Counted from the stretch's first letter, positions 21,650-33,659 are shown. The stretch is 64,000 nt of DNA from Engraulis encrasicolus (GCF_034702125.1 NC_085867.1:44223702-44287701); one strand, 5' to 3'. Notes: generated by a model not told the origin, from the letters alone. Numbers and translations are program-made.

Positions 21650-22637
21650 CAAGGCCCTTCTGAACAACAAAAAGAGGGCATTCAAGGAGGGAGACCAGGA
21701 AAAGATGAAACAGGCACAGGTGGAACTAAAGGTGAAACTGAAAGAGGAGTACAGACAGAAGATAGAGGTGAAGCTGCAAGATAACAACATGCATGCAATG
21801 TGGGATGGGATGAGAAGTATGACTGGAATAAAGAATAGAGGGGTTGAGGGGGACCTGAACCGGGCCAATGAATTCAACAACTTCTATAACCTCTTTGACC
21901 ATCTAGCAGCGGGTGCTGCCCCCAACCCCTCTGCTGGTGCTGCCTTTGAGGGAGCCCTTTCATCCCCCATCCCTATGTCCCCTGTCCCTCCATCTTCCTC
22001 CCCTCCAGGAGCCGTCTCTGTCACAGTGCCGGGGAACTGAGAGTCACATGATCATCATCCAGCATCTCCTCCCTCACAGCACCTGTCCTCTATAATCTCA
22101 GCAGACCAGGTTAGAGCAGGACTAAAGCGTCTTAACCCTAGGAAAGCTGCAGGTCCGGATAGGGTGTCACCACGACTGCTCTGCTGTGCTGTGCTGCTGA
22201 ATTGGGGGAGCCAATTGAATATCTATTCAACCTGAGTCTACGTCTAAAGCAACAAACTCCATGGAAAACTTCATGCCTTATCCCTGTCCCCAAAAAGCTA
22301 CATCCAAAAGACATCAACGACTTTAGGCCAGTAGCCCTCACTTCACACATCATGAAGACGATGGAGAACCTGCTGCTGAATACTCTAAGACCCCAGGTGA
22401 GCCATGCACAGGATCGACTGCAGTTTGCATACCGGGAGAAGGCTGGAGTGGATGATGCCATCTCATACCTACTGCACAGGACACACCCTCATCTGGATAA
22501 AGGGAATAGCGCTGTGAGAGTCATGTTCTTTGACTTTTCCAGCGCTTTCAATACCATCCAACCCTCCAGACTGGAAGAGAAGCTCCTTCAGATGGGTGTG
22601 GACGCATTCCTAGTCAACTGGATCACTGACTACCTTA
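21650..22637 (+). pseudogene. LINE ORF2 fragment (N-terminal RT part), truncated by an insertion
   Basis: The first stretch (LLNNKKRAFKEGDQEKMKQA, 21655 on) is the region between endonuclease and reverse transcriptase. After a stop at about 22038, RT motifs appear: TSCLIPVPKKLHPKDINDFR, RPVALTSHIMKTMENLLL, RLQFAYREKAGVDDAISYLL and VMFFDFSSAFNTIQPSRLEE. It is a CR1/L2/Rex1-type non-LTR retrotransposon. Coding ends abruptly at ITDYLT (22637), exactly where the inverted-repeat element at 22.65 kb begins. The catalytic FADD half is missing and I did not find it resuming after 25.7 kb. A frameshift near 22190 also breaks the frame. Confidence 0.75.
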
Positions 22638-23535
22638 CAATTAGCGGAGAAAATAAGGGCAAAAATAGTTCACTTTGGTATGCAAGCATAGAAATTGGCA
22701 CAGAGGTTCATTAGAATGTAGTCTTTCAGCTAAGGGCGTTGGCCACGCAAAAATCCAAGATGGCGGCCATTTTTCAAGATGGCCACTCTGTTCACTTGTA
22801 AATAAGGCTAAGAATAGTTAAATTAATGATACAATCATACAATTAGGCACAAATATTCATTAGAATGCACTCTTTCACAAAAGAGCATTGGCCACTCAAA
22901 ATCCAAGATGGCCGCCATTTTTCAACATCAACTTGTAAATAAGGCCAAGAAGAGTTAAATTAGGGATGCAATCATGCAATTTGGCACAAAAGTTCACCAG
23001 AAAGCACTCTTTGATCTTCAATCAATGATTTAAGCCTAGGAGCCCAACTGAAATATTCAATTTTCATATCAATCTAGTGAATACATCTACATATTAAGTG
23101 TCAATGACAGCTTGGATGATCTACCTCTATAAGGCCATTACAAAATAAAACATATGCTGATTAGTGTTCAGATATGTATATCTCAAGTCTTAGGTGTACT
23201 ATGGAGTGATGGGGGTCTTTATGCTTTGGAAATTATGAATAATCAATATGCGATACACCACACATACAGTATATTGACAAATACTTTATGTTTTAAAAGA
23301 GCACAATGGTAACATGTCTGTTTTCTGTTCTACTTTGGCCTTTAACCTAGATGATATGTTGGCTACCTAACCACTTGATTTATTGATTGCTCATCATTTT
23401 TTTTGTGGGTGTGGTCCTTTGTTTAAAACATGTCAGCCTGGCTTCCCTCTTTTACACACTCAAAAAGTATTTCAAAAACTTTAAACAACAACATGTGAAA
23501 ATCCATTGGCTTTGGAGGGATACAGCTGTTAAAGT

Positions 23536-23945
23536 AGCCTAAAAGCCATCAAGATACTGTACTCTACTGTAGTGTGGTGTAGTGTTGTCTGCTATACTGT
23601 ACTGTACTGTACTCTACTGTACTGTAATTTGATATACCATTCTGTACTGTACTCTACTGCACCGTACTGTATGCTACTGTACTGTAATGTGATATATCGT
23701 ACTGTACTGTACTGTACTGTGATATAACATATTGTACTCCACTGTACTCGAATTTACCATACTGTATGCTACTGCACTGTACTGCATTGTACTGTACTGT
23801 ACCGTATTGTATGCTATTGTACTGTACTGCACCGTACTGCATGCGACTGTACTGTACTTTACTGTACAGTACTTTACCATTCTGCACCGTACTGTATGGT
23901 ACTGTACTGTACTGTACTGTACCGTATTGTACTGTACAACTACAT
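23536..23945. repeat. (TACTG)n degenerate pentanucleotide array
   Basis: About 400 bp of TACTG/TACTC/TATTG-type pentamers with occasional longer inserts such as ATGTGATAT. The open frames on both strands (YSTVQYSTVQ or LYCTVLYC) are artefacts of the repeat. Confidence 0.95.
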
Positions 23946-25051
23946 AGTATGACTGAAACATGTGGAGCATTCTGAGTTCATGTACAATATGATGCAAAAT
24001 GGTGTAGTGGGAATGAGTTGTGTTTCTATTACCACTCAAAATCTATGGTAGATTATCCTTCCTCCTAGACTATTTGTGTGCCTTGCATATCAAGAAAATG
24101 AGTAATGAGTACCGGTAACGATTTACTTTATAGTATATACCATATGAGAACTGTTGTTTTATAAAAAATATTTCTCCTATGGGTAAGGGTGGCAAAGACC
24201 TATGGTATATTGTCCATCAGCTGTCAGTTTTGAAGTAGCAATTGAAGTACTCAATGATTACTGAGCTAACTGTAATACAAGTACTAGGTGAGGACTTGAA
24301 AAAACAATTTACCTCTGCCTACTTACTCAACACCTACTTAGAAATAATTTCCATTTAATTTGAACTGAAGACATACTGTGGCCTACATGTATATTGAGTA
24401 ATCTGTAATGCCATTCTAAAGATGACTGAAGTGCACTCACTATGTGCACAATGCTACTTGTGAAAATGTAGAATTAGGTGATCTTATGGGTTCTTCATAC
24501 ATATGGAGAGGTCCTGTCCTTTACCTTCTCTCATACAAATAACAAATATCTGTTAAGGAAATTAGAGGATCGAGAACCTGCTATTGGACATCATCTTGCA
24601 CTGACACTTCTCCATTCAGATGCTGCTGAGCGAGCATTAGCAGCAGTCTATTCTCACCATAGTTTTAGTGTGGGAAATGCTCATTTTAATTCAAACCAAG
24701 AATCTTCTCAAATCTTTCACAATGTCACATTTGCTGTCAAGCATGTAAGCACAGACTCACCCATACTTTCACACTATGTACATTTTTTGTAGTTTCATCA
24801 ATCTGTCAAGCAGACAGTCAAACTGCCCTTGCTTCATCTCTGCTGTGTTTGGGACTATATTAACATTGTCAGCTAAGTATAATGTCATGTAATAAAAATA
24901 TAATGCATTACACAACATGGCATATTGTATATGACATGGTAGAACCTTTTTGTCCGATGGCTCCTAGGCTAGAATTACAGTATATACCGGTACCCTAAAG
25001 AAACACCATGATAAGTTTGGTGCTTTTGTCACCTCCGTAACGGTAAAACCC

Positions 25052-25200
25052 TTAAAGTGATACTGTCCCATTTTTGGAAATAAGCTTATTTTACACCTCA
25101 CCTTAAGTTAAATAATAGGGTTTTACCGTTCTCCTGTACTTTCGATCATTCTCTGGGTATGGCAGTGCAAATTTTACCTCCAAGCTAGCAGCTATGAGAC
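25052..25200. mobile_element. TTAA MITE half-copy
   Basis: TTAAAGTGATACTGTCCCAT and about 140 further bases match the left arm of the complete palindromic MITE at 31430-31725. The right arm is absent, so this is a truncated relative. Confidence 0.75.
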
Positions 25201-25214
25201 CAACTGCATACACA

Positions 25215-25722
25215 TGAACATTTCTGCCGAATTACATGATTGCATCATTAATTTAACAATGCTTGGCCTTATTTGCAACTGGAGAGGGTGGCCATCTTGA
25301 AAAATGGCGGCCATCTTGAATTTTGTGTATCCAACACCATTTAAAAAAAAAAAAGTGCAATCAAAGAAACATTGCTGCCAAATTACATGATTGCATCACC
25401 AATTTAACTATTCTTAGACTTATTTGCAAGTGGAGAAGGTAGCCATCTTGAAAAATGGTGGCCATCTTGGATTTTACGCGGCCAACACCATATTTTGAAA
25501 AAGTACATTCAAATGAACAGTTTTGCCAAATGACATGCTTGCATCACTAATTTAACTATTCTTAGACTTATTTAGAAGTGGAGAAGGTAGCCATCTTGAA
25601 AAATGGCGGCCATCTTGGATTTTTGCGTGGCCAACGCCCTGAGATGACAGAGTACATTCTAATGAACATCTGTGCCAATTTTCATGCTTGCATACCAAAG
25701 TGAACTATTCTGGGCTATTATT
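25215..25722. repeat. Tandem ~140-bp subrepeats of the right arm
   Basis: Successive copies contain AAAATGGCGGCCATCTTG (near 25305, 25455 and 25603), each followed by a CCAACACC/CCAACGCC block and then a GAACAT...TTTGCCAAAT-type block. Copies differ by a few per cent to tens of per cent by eye. Confidence 0.8.
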
Positions 25723-25909
25723 ATATAAATTAGAATTAGATTTTTCTTAAAAATAGAAAAACTTGGTATGGAAATCTATGGAGTATAATGAAGAGAGAAG
25801 TGTGGGTCACCAGATCAAAGAACAAAAAACAGCTGACAGCTAAGCATCAATGATGTCTGGGCTTTCATAACCCTCATGCAATGCCACTGCCATTGGCTTC
25901 AATGTTAAA

Positions 25910-26275
25910 CACAGGTCAGCATCTAACCCATGACTGCGGTTTTGAGTAATGAACAAGGCTGAGACTTTTTAAAGCCTCAGGAAGCTTTTACCAGTGTTTA
26001 GAGTTAATTGGTTAATTCAGATGATTAGGTTAATAGCTTGTTTAGACAACCTTTTCATGATATGTAAATTTTTTGAGATATGAATATTGGGTTTTCATGA
26101 GCTGTATGCCAAAATCATCAATATTAAAACAAAACAAGACCTGAAATATTTCAGTTGGTGTGCAATGAATGTAAAACATATGAAAGCTTATTTTTTATCA
26201 TTACATTATGGGGAAAAAGTGAACTTTAACACAATATGCTAATTATTTGAGAAGGACCTGTATACTGAAAGGGCT
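25910..26275 (-). mobile_element. Tc1-like transposon terminal remnant
   Basis: Read on the minus strand, the end TACAGGTCCTTCTCAAATAA, then CATTATAATGTAATG-type AT sequence, ACTGAAATATTTCAGG and ACCTAATCATCTGAATTAAC follow the terminal region of a Tc1-like family I recall from fish. Only the 5' terminal 360 bp remain and there is no transposase. Confidence 0.6.
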
Positions 26276-26284
26276 GTCTCACCC

Positions 26285-26400
26285 TCAACAGAGACTACTG
26301 GCGTAGTCGTAAAACTAATTTCTGTATCACCACCCTGTTACAATAAGGAAGAGGGATGTTGCGCGACTTGACAGACTGGTGAGGAAAGCTGGCCGAATTT
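26285..26400 (+). pseudogene. Short LINE 3'-coding scrap
   Basis: The stretch around GGGATGTTGCGCGACTTGAC and AGACTGGTGAGGAAAGCTGG translates to a piece like RLDRLVRKAG. It resembles DRLLRKAG in the LINE remnant at 18.2 kb. Too short for a firm family call. Confidence 0.4.
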
Positions 26401-26504
26401 ATACTAACATTTCAGGGAGTATAATTTACTGTTCCCTAATGCAATATTCAGTGTTAATCAAACATATCGTTAAGCTGAAACAAATATTTGTGCGTTTAAA
26501 AAAT

Positions 26505-27650
26505 GTCACACCGTAGGACATTCATGTCACGCCAAAGGACAAAAAAGCTAAACTGAGCCAGAAACAAATGTATCAACATGACTATTTTGTCTTTTGATCA
26601 TAATGTAATGTTGTAGTCAATATGGACCTACACTCTAAGCTTATAAGTCTTTAAGTCATAGATTATCAGCCTATCCTAACTTAATGACGGTCATTTAAAT
26701 TTTGCAGAGCTCTTAAGACTCATACTGCAGTGTGAACTTGGCATGACCATCACACCTCACCCTCTTTGTACTGTAGGTATGCTCTGACTGTCGCACCATT
26801 GAACCTGTAGTGTGTAGCGGCCAGTGCCTGTTTTGGCTCAAGCTGGACAGCACAATTGTTCTATCTTAAGCTCTCCACAGTATACTTTATTCATCTATAT
26901 TTCTCTATACTCTCTCACTCATCTTTCCTTCACTGTTACCGTTCTATTTTATGGTTTCAAAGCACCATTAATGACATTTCATATCCTTTGACAGTCTCTA
27001 AAATCAACAGGAAATATTAATCAACAATGTATCAAAGTATAAATTCAAATGGCCAATAAAGGAATAAGTTATTTGAATAAACAATAGTTATCTACTCAAC
27101 AAAACATGTATAACCAGCTGTTCTTCTCCGATATCTAGTCCTTTGGTGTGACCTGTTTTTCCTTTGGTGTGACTCTCCAAAGTGTCACACCATAGGACTT
27201 TTACCATCACATCATAGGACTTTTGAGCTTTTGAGTTAATTTAAAGCCCTGTCGTTGCCAACTGAAATGCAATTTTACATTTAGTAAGATGCAGTTGCAT
27301 ACATCTACATAAGAAAAATATATAAAAATCCTAAAATCCACCCTTGCCATTGGCTTCTTAAGGGTCTACAGTCACAATGTATGTACAGCTGGACCTTCAA
27401 CAATAGATAATTATCCATAGAATTACCCATGTTAGTATGTCACACCACAGGACATTGTTTTCTGTGACAAAGTTTCATAACTCCATACGCTCTCAGAAAA
27501 ACTGTGAAAAAATGAAGCATAGTCACTTGCTAAAATAGACACCTTGAAAAACATGCCAGGGTTGTTTAGACAAATGACTGAGCTTTGATTATTTATTTAA
27601 AAATGTTTTAGTGTGGAGAACCAGGCTTGTGACAGTCACACCATAGGACA
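26505..27650. repeat. Cluster of dispersed GTCACACCATAGGACA motifs
   Basis: Eight copies of a 15-16 bp motif lie within 1.15 kb. On the plus strand: 26505, 26526, 27184, 27206, 27439 and 27635 (consensus GTCACACCATAGGACA). In reverse complement: 27138 (GTCCTTTGGTGTGAC) and 27160. Spacing is irregular, so this is not a tandem array. The sequence between copies is AT-rich and unrelated. It could be the binding-site-bearing end of a transposon or another protein-binding cluster; no gene is adjacent. Confidence 0.8.
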
Positions 27651-27934
27651 AATGTGACATTTGACTCAAAATTGAGAATACTTATTTAAACTCTGGATTA
27701 ATTACACAGTACTTTTTCACAACATATACTTAAGTTTAACCATTTAAAACATTAACAATTTTGAAAGCATGAATTAACTTCATTTTAAGAGCCTGTGACA
27801 GCAAAATGAATACGTCACGTCATCTACCCATTTACATCTGTCTCAGGGAGGTTTGCATAAAGGGGTAAGACAGGCCCATAATCAGTATAAAGCAATAATA
27901 AAGCATGTGACAACACTGTTAGGCCTATAGGCAA

Positions 27935-28605
27935 GTCGCCTAATTCTGCCCGTCCCCTAATTCCGCCCGCCTACTTATAAGTGATGATAGTTAATTATGT
28001 TGCCTATCCACTGTTTAAGTCAGGAGTGGATATCGACATGATACAGAGTTTGTATGCTTACAATTTGAAACGGTAATGACATTTAAAAACGAGACAAACG
28101 GCCATAAACAGCATTGTAATGAGGGGTGTCGTAACGGCAGCATGAAAGAGATGGAACTTTAATTTCACAACAACATTCAGGCTAAAAACTCGACCTGGCC
28201 GCTTCCGTGTTTCGCTTTAGGACCAAAATTATTCAACCGTTTCCACAGTAACGACCAAACTAATCACAGTTCCTGCATCGGTAAAGCCAGGACTACAAGT
28301 GTGAACGAAATCAGCACAACAGCATGAAGGAATAATAAACAGTAACGGATATACAGATGTGACCTGAAATTAAGCGGAATTGGGATCCTTTCGCCGGTGA
28401 ATTGTGCTGAAACTAGATTTTGGACATGCTGGACGTTATCGCCAAATTACGACAGAAAGGGCTACCAATGTTAACTAATATTGCTCATCACCTCATCTAC
28501 ACAGCTACCACTATCCAAAAATATACGATAAATAGTATTTGAAATAGTGATATTATCACGTTTTCAGTGAAGTGATCAGTGAAGTGGGCGGAATTTGGCG
28601 ACCTT
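27935..28605. mobile_element. Probable inverted-repeat element, 0.67 kb
   Basis: AAGTCGCCTAATTCTGCCC near 27943 is imperfectly inverted at GGGCGGAATTTGGCGACCTT (28586-28605). The body is non-coding. Its flanks share a segment: CTCAGGGAGGTTTGC occurs on both sides at about 27843 and 28671, suggesting local duplication around the insertion. Confidence 0.5.
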
Positions 28606-29257
28606 ACTATAGTCATCTAAAAACGAGTATTTGTGACCACAACAGACAAAATTAATATTCACATCTGACTCAGGGAGGTTTGCTGTAGTCGGAAGAGGAC
28701 TGATACCATTGCATAAAGGGGAAGGCCAGGCCTCATCAACAGTCCCCTGGGCAGATTCCCCATACACCCTTATGGCCAGGCCAGCTATGGTTGCCGCCTT
28801 CAGCCACCCGTCTTTTTTTAGCACGGTGGGGGAGTGGGGGGGTGGGGTGGGGGTCTCCCCTCCAGCCGTATCAGGGCTGCAGGGCTGCGGCTTCAACATT
28901 CCAAAGATGGGAAACGTGGGGAACGTGATTTGTGACCAGCGACACATGTTTTTAAATTGTATACTTTGCTGTTTCCGTGCACTCTCTTAAACCCTGCTAA
29001 ATAATACGCTGTAGTAGTAAAGCAATACCAGATACCGGCTAGTACGTACGGCAGAGGTCTGTGTTACATGGCATGTTTGTAAGTTTGTATTTTAAAGCCA
29101 AAATAATACATTTACGACTTGACCATTGCCATTCTGGAAGCAGCCGATTTATGAGACTGGAGCCGTCAGGTGACACACTGTATAGTGAGGCGTTACGAGA
29201 TATCATCTAAAGGTCCTAGCAAGATGTCATGTTACGAAGAGGGGATTTAAAAATTAC
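28606..29257. other. Non-coding stretch
   Basis: GC-richer than its surroundings around 28.7-28.9 kb, with overlapping open frames on both strands (28576-28990). Neither shows a domain, a splice pattern or a recognisable protein, so no gene is called. Confidence 0.45.
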
Positions 29258-29402
29258 TAGCTGCCTCAGAAATCCAAGTTCATTGAAATCCTCATTGTAA
29301 GTTGTATGAAGCTTTGAAGTGCAACTTTGTGTCCAAACAACACACACAACTCCACACAACTTACAATAAAGATGACAATTAACTTGGAATTCTGAGGCAG
29401 CT
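29258..29402. mobile_element. Short palindromic MITE
   Basis: AGCTGCCTCAGAAATCCAAG at the left is mirrored by CTTGGAATTCTGAGGCAGCT at the right, and GTAAGTTGT/ACAACTTAC blocks pair inside. About 145 bp, non-coding. Confidence 0.75.
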
Positions 29403-29454
29403 GGAAAACTTGTGATTTGAAGTTAAACCATGCTGTTGCCATTGCAGTGTTTAT

Positions 29455-29505
29455 TATATTTTATTATATTATATTATATTATATTATATTATATTATATT
29501 ATTAT
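29455..29505. repeat. (TATTA)n microsatellite
   Basis: About ten TATTA units in AT-rich DNA. Confidence 0.95.
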
Positions 29506-29765
29506 GACTTATCGCTGATATGATTTTTTTTACGGTGGTTTTACAAGCCAAAACACAAAGGAATAATTAAAGCTGTGTGGCTTATGAGGCTATTTTTACG
29601 ACGCCCTTCACACAGGAAGTCTTCACCTCTCTGTATGGCAGCTGGTGGTTTTTATTGCTGTTTATTTATGCTGATGGTGTTTACCAAAAGGTAATCCTAC
29701 AGCACTTGCAGCTCTGAGCGAACGCAGACGAGAGCAACGAGTGAACCATTAAAAGCACGAAAGGA

Positions 29766-29855
29766 AACTGTAGCTATCATTCACCATGTCAAGAAGGTAG
29801 CTGTGGTAATAACTGTAGCTATCATTCACCATGTCAAGAGGCTAGCTGTGGTAAT
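29766..29855. repeat. 45-bp tandem duplication
   Basis: Two adjacent 45-bp units start AACTGTAGCTATCATTCACC at 29766 and 29811 and differ by two bases (AGAAGGTAG against AGAGGCTAG). Confidence 0.93.
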
Positions 29856-31429
29856 ATTTATTATGATTCTTCATAGCGGGAATAAAGCCAAGACCGCCGT
29901 GTCAGCCGAGCAGTAAATTTGGAGGACATGGTGTTCGGTATGTGTACACACGCCTATAGAGCTGTGGCAGCACTAAATGATTCAAATGTCAGTCGTGCCT
30001 TCTGTGACGATTTGCGTTGGCACACTTCTCTAGCGAATATTTCTGAAGTCCTGGCTTGATGGGGGTCACTGGAGGGGATATAAACACCTCCTGCTAGCTG
30101 GGAGGGCAGTAAAGTTTAAACTTTATGGCTCTATGTGTGCAGGGACAAATAAAACTTTTCCTGAGTGGACGCTTACCGTGGGCAACAGACCACAGACGCA
30201 TTCTGTTGTGTATCAGTGTTGTAAAAAGTAGAAATGGAAGTACTCTTAGAAATGTAATCACAGAACTAGCACTGTAAGACATTGCAGCCAGTTACACATG
30301 AAAAAGTAAGCTGCCCTGCTGCCTTAAGTTTGTAAGTTAAGTCTTGAGTTGAGTTAACTTACAAACTTAAGACAGTAGGGAAACTTGCCTTTTTAACATT
30401 TAACTAGCTTGCAATGATTTACAGTGTAGTTGTAGGCCTATGATGATTTCATGGTTTCAACTTAATAATATCACACCACTTGTCATTTGCAATCTGGTGT
30501 GCAATGTGGTGTGCATGACACATTAAACATTTATTAACACCATAGCATTTTTACGTTTTTTTAATCATTTTGATTGCCAGGTGCATTAAAATACTGAAAA
30601 TATTATTTAATGTTAATGTGGAGCGCTTTAATAGTAAATGCAAAACCTTTACCACCATAGTCCTACACCACTATGACAGTACACAGAGCCTTTAGTGATA
30701 CATTTCGAACTTGGTCATTGCCATTCTGGTAACAGATCTTTAATAACAGGAGGCTGGGTTAAAAGGAGGACCTTAGTGTATGTAGTGTTATCTGAAGAGG
30801 CTGTGCCGTGCTGGGTTTTACAAGTTTGTCAAAGGGGCGGTTGAGCTGTATCATTTTACTGCGGAGAAGCTCCTACCATAAGTGGCACGGCACTCGGGCA
30901 GGCAGGCAGCCCTAAATCATCCTTATTTATGACTCACACACACTACACCTCCCCTTCAAAATAACCTCTTGCTCACTTACACTTAAATACAGCAAATATT
31001 CTGCTGAAAATACTGGCATGTGCATGATGACACAAATATTTATATATTATAAAGATGTGAAAAATGTATTCATGTTCATGTTCTTGTGTTCATGTTAATG
31101 TGCGCATGTTGTGCATTGTGCAAATTGTGCAAATAGTTGTACAGCAAAGGTTACATGGATGCAACTGGGGAATGTAGGCCTATCCATAAATCCATCACAA
31201 GTGTGGAGTGAGTCCAATTCCAAGGATATTAAATCCTGTTAAACTGGTTGTCTTTATGTGACCAATACCGTTACCTTTATATTCACATATAACTATACTC
31301 TTTGTAATCTATCTTTCCGGGCTCAAACCATCTCCTCCAGCACACTTTTGACTAAGGTGTTCATGTCCAATAACTGTGGCTGGTGTGTGTGTGGGTGCGT
31401 GCGTGCGTGTGTGTGTGTGCGCGCGTGTG
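29856..31429. other. Non-coding stretch with a small palindrome
   Basis: No gene recognised. Around 30322-30372 CTTAAGTTTGTAAGTTAA pairs with TTAACTTACAAACTTAAG to form an 18-bp-stem hairpin. GT/GC-rich short repeats lie near 31390. Confidence 0.55.
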
Positions 31430-31725
31430 TTAAAGTGATACTGTCCCATTTTTGGAAATAAGCTCACATTACACCTCCCCTTGAGTTAAATTACTGAGTT
31501 TTACCTTTCTCTTGTCCTTCCTATCGTTCTCTGCGTATGGCAGTGCAAATTTTACCTCCATGCTAGCGGTTAACATTGAGTCCTAGTCCGGCTGGCGGCA
31601 GGCTGTTCTCATAGAACTCCAAATAACTGCTAGCTTGGGGGTAATATTTGCACTGCTGTACTCATTTAACTCAAGGAAAGGTGTAATGTGATGTTATTTC
31701 CAAAAATGGGACAGTATCACTTTAA
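31430..31725. mobile_element. TTAA-flanked palindromic MITE, complete copy
   Basis: TTAAAGTGATACTGTCCCAT and its inverted partner ATGGGACAGTATCACTTTAA bound a 288-bp body with near-symmetrical arms. TTAA occurs at 31430-31433 and 31722-31725. A half-copy of the same family lies at 25.05 kb. Confidence 0.88.
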
Positions 31726-31867
31726 CTGCTGATTGGCTGATTGCACTCAAATGTGTGCTATATGTTTACTGCAATGTGCAATAATGTGTATTAGGAGAAT
31801 CTTCAGAGACATCCATATTCCATTTTTCATTTTCTGTATTATTTTGTTCACTTCCTTGGGTTAACTT

Positions 31868-31931
31868 GAATGAATGAATGAATGAATGAATGAATGAATG
31901 AATGAATGAATGAATGAATGAATGAATGAAT
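31868..31931. repeat. (GAAT)n microsatellite
   Basis: About 16 GAAT units. Confidence 0.97.
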
Positions 31932-32379
31932 TTATTTAGTCTATTAGATATAAAACATTGTATAGCAACAGTAACCATACCTTGAAAGGAATAAATAGAC
32001 AGGGATGTACATAAAAAAGTCCCAAGACTTATTTCCATTGTATGTACATTGTATTTCCAACTTGAGAAGTGGAGAGGGCTCACAGACACTCACATCCATC
32101 ACCTGTTCCTTATGCCTGAAAGCTTTTAACTTGAATCCCCCCATAAAATGAACAAATTGGAGACGTTAAGGGCAGCACTCTTGAATTGTCTTCCTATTTC
32201 TTCACCTACCAACATTTCGGGCTCAGAGCCTTTCCTCAGTGTGGACCCTGACCACAAAAAAACGTTTGTGGGTGAATAAATAACTGACAATCTGAAGACT
32301 TTCATGTCCTTTCTTTCTTCAATTCTACCAAAGGGTAACCCATCTCCTCCGCCGGTTCTATTTCCTGCCCACCTGACCG

Positions 32380-32650
32380 GCCTGCATGCCTGCCTACCTA
32401 TTAGCCTTTTCCTGCCTGCATGCCTGCCTACCTGTCTGCCTCTTCCTGCCTGCCTGCCTGCCTGCCTCTGCCTGGTCTCCTAGGGGAGCTGGAGGTCGGG
32501 TGTCTCCCTGCCTGCCTGCCTCTGTCATGGTCTGGTCTGGTCTGCCAGGAACGGGAGGTTTGGTGTCTCCCTGTCTGTCTGAGGTGCCTCTGGGGTGTGG
32601 CTGAGGGACCCTAATGAGAGGAGGTGTGGCCTGGCCTGGCCTGTCACTCT
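32380..32650. repeat. CTGC-rich low-complexity DNA
   Basis: Broken CCTGCCTG and CCTACCTG runs mixed with CTGG-rich sequence. The open frames here (ACLPVCLF-type) are low-complexity artefacts. Confidence 0.8.
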
Positions 32651-32745
32651 ACCACCCCAACAACTGCAACCCCAGCAACTGCAACCCTAGTAACTGCTGT
32701 GGGCTGAATGACCACTGAAGGGCCCCCCAGGACCACGAAACACAG

Positions 32746-33659
32746 CACAGCAGCAGGGGCGGATTAAGAAATTATGGCCCCCTGGGCCAGACACTGCCTT
32801 GGTCCCTCAGCCCCCCACCCCCCCCCCCCGCCCCAAAAAAGCAACTTAACCCTGCTAATCGGACGCGCTAAGAAAACTATACCGTGCTCACAGCTACCAG
32901 GTAATTGGACACTACAACACACACCAGTTTTTCCATGCTATAGTCTAGAGTGGGGCAGAACTATATATCGTACATAGTGTGTGCTCAGAGGAACGGCAAC
33001 ACAGTTTCGGAAGCGGGTGCTGTTGGTGGGAGGACAATTTTTGTAGGGGGGTGTGGGGGTCCTCCCCCAGAACATTTAGCATTTTTTGGATGCAATTGCC
33101 TGCATTCTAATCAATTTTAGGGCAAGGAATGGCAAACCCCATCTCACTCCCTCAAATTTGAGATGTTCAGATGACAAAATGTCACATGGGTGGTCCATGT
33201 GATACTATGCTGACATTACTACCCATCAGTGACTGACAGCCGAAAAAGCATAACTTTAAATGCCAGATCCACCAAACAATAGGTAGGCCAACACAAAACC
33301 CAGTCATTTTTTTATAGCAACCACAATCAATGGTAGCAACTCATGAACTCAAATAATTGGAAAGATGATTATTGCAAAGGTGGTTTTGAAGGCCGGTTTG
33401 GGTCCTGGCCTCTTGGGGCTTCTGGTCCTTTGGCCCCCCACCCTCAGACCTGACTTGGCCTATGGGACTATACCAGTTCATTGTACACTATATTGGCTGG
33501 CACATGAAGCACCTTAGAAAGATTATTATTGCGAAGGTGGTTTTGAAGGCCAGTGTGGCTCGTGGCTCGCGAGGCCAAGTTGGCCGGGCCCCTTGGGGCC
33601 TCTGGCCCATGGGGCCTGGGCCCGGTAGGCCCGTTCATTAATCCACCCCTGCACAGCAG
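32746..33659. mobile_element. hAT element, 0.9 kb, with exact 8-bp target duplication
   Basis: The ends CAGGGGCGGATTAA (32754) and TTAATCCACCCCTG (33651) enclose 898 bp. The 8-bp duplication CACAGCAG is exact at 32746-32753 and 33652-33659. GGCCCC-rich inner blocks repeat near both ends (GGTGGTTTTGAAGGCC occurs twice). No transposase is seen, so it is non-autonomous. Confidence 0.9.

Larger units (their letters stand above)
22651..25722. mobile_element. 3-kb element with subrepeated inverted termini
   Basis: Left end: AATAGTTCACTTTGGTATGC and following sequence to about 22990. Right end: its reverse complement finishing near 25722. Each arm is made of three or more tandem units of roughly 140 bp carrying CCAAGATGGCGGCCATTTTT and a block like TTCATTAGAATG. 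The interior contains a TACTG tandem array, a possible TTAA MITE end (25052) and short open frames without domains. No transposase is recognised. The insertion interrupts a LINE fragment on its left. Confidence 0.7.

Noticed and set aside
23654..24039. Tyrosine/valine-rich open frames
   Set aside because: Artefact of the TACTG pentanucleotide array.
24478..24792. 104-residue ORF as a small gene
   Set aside because: No domain, no promoter or splice context, and it lies inside a non-autonomous element.
28576..28990. Overlapping ORFs of 93-123 residues as a gene
   Set aside because: Opposite-strand frames in GC-rich DNA with no domain or splice support.
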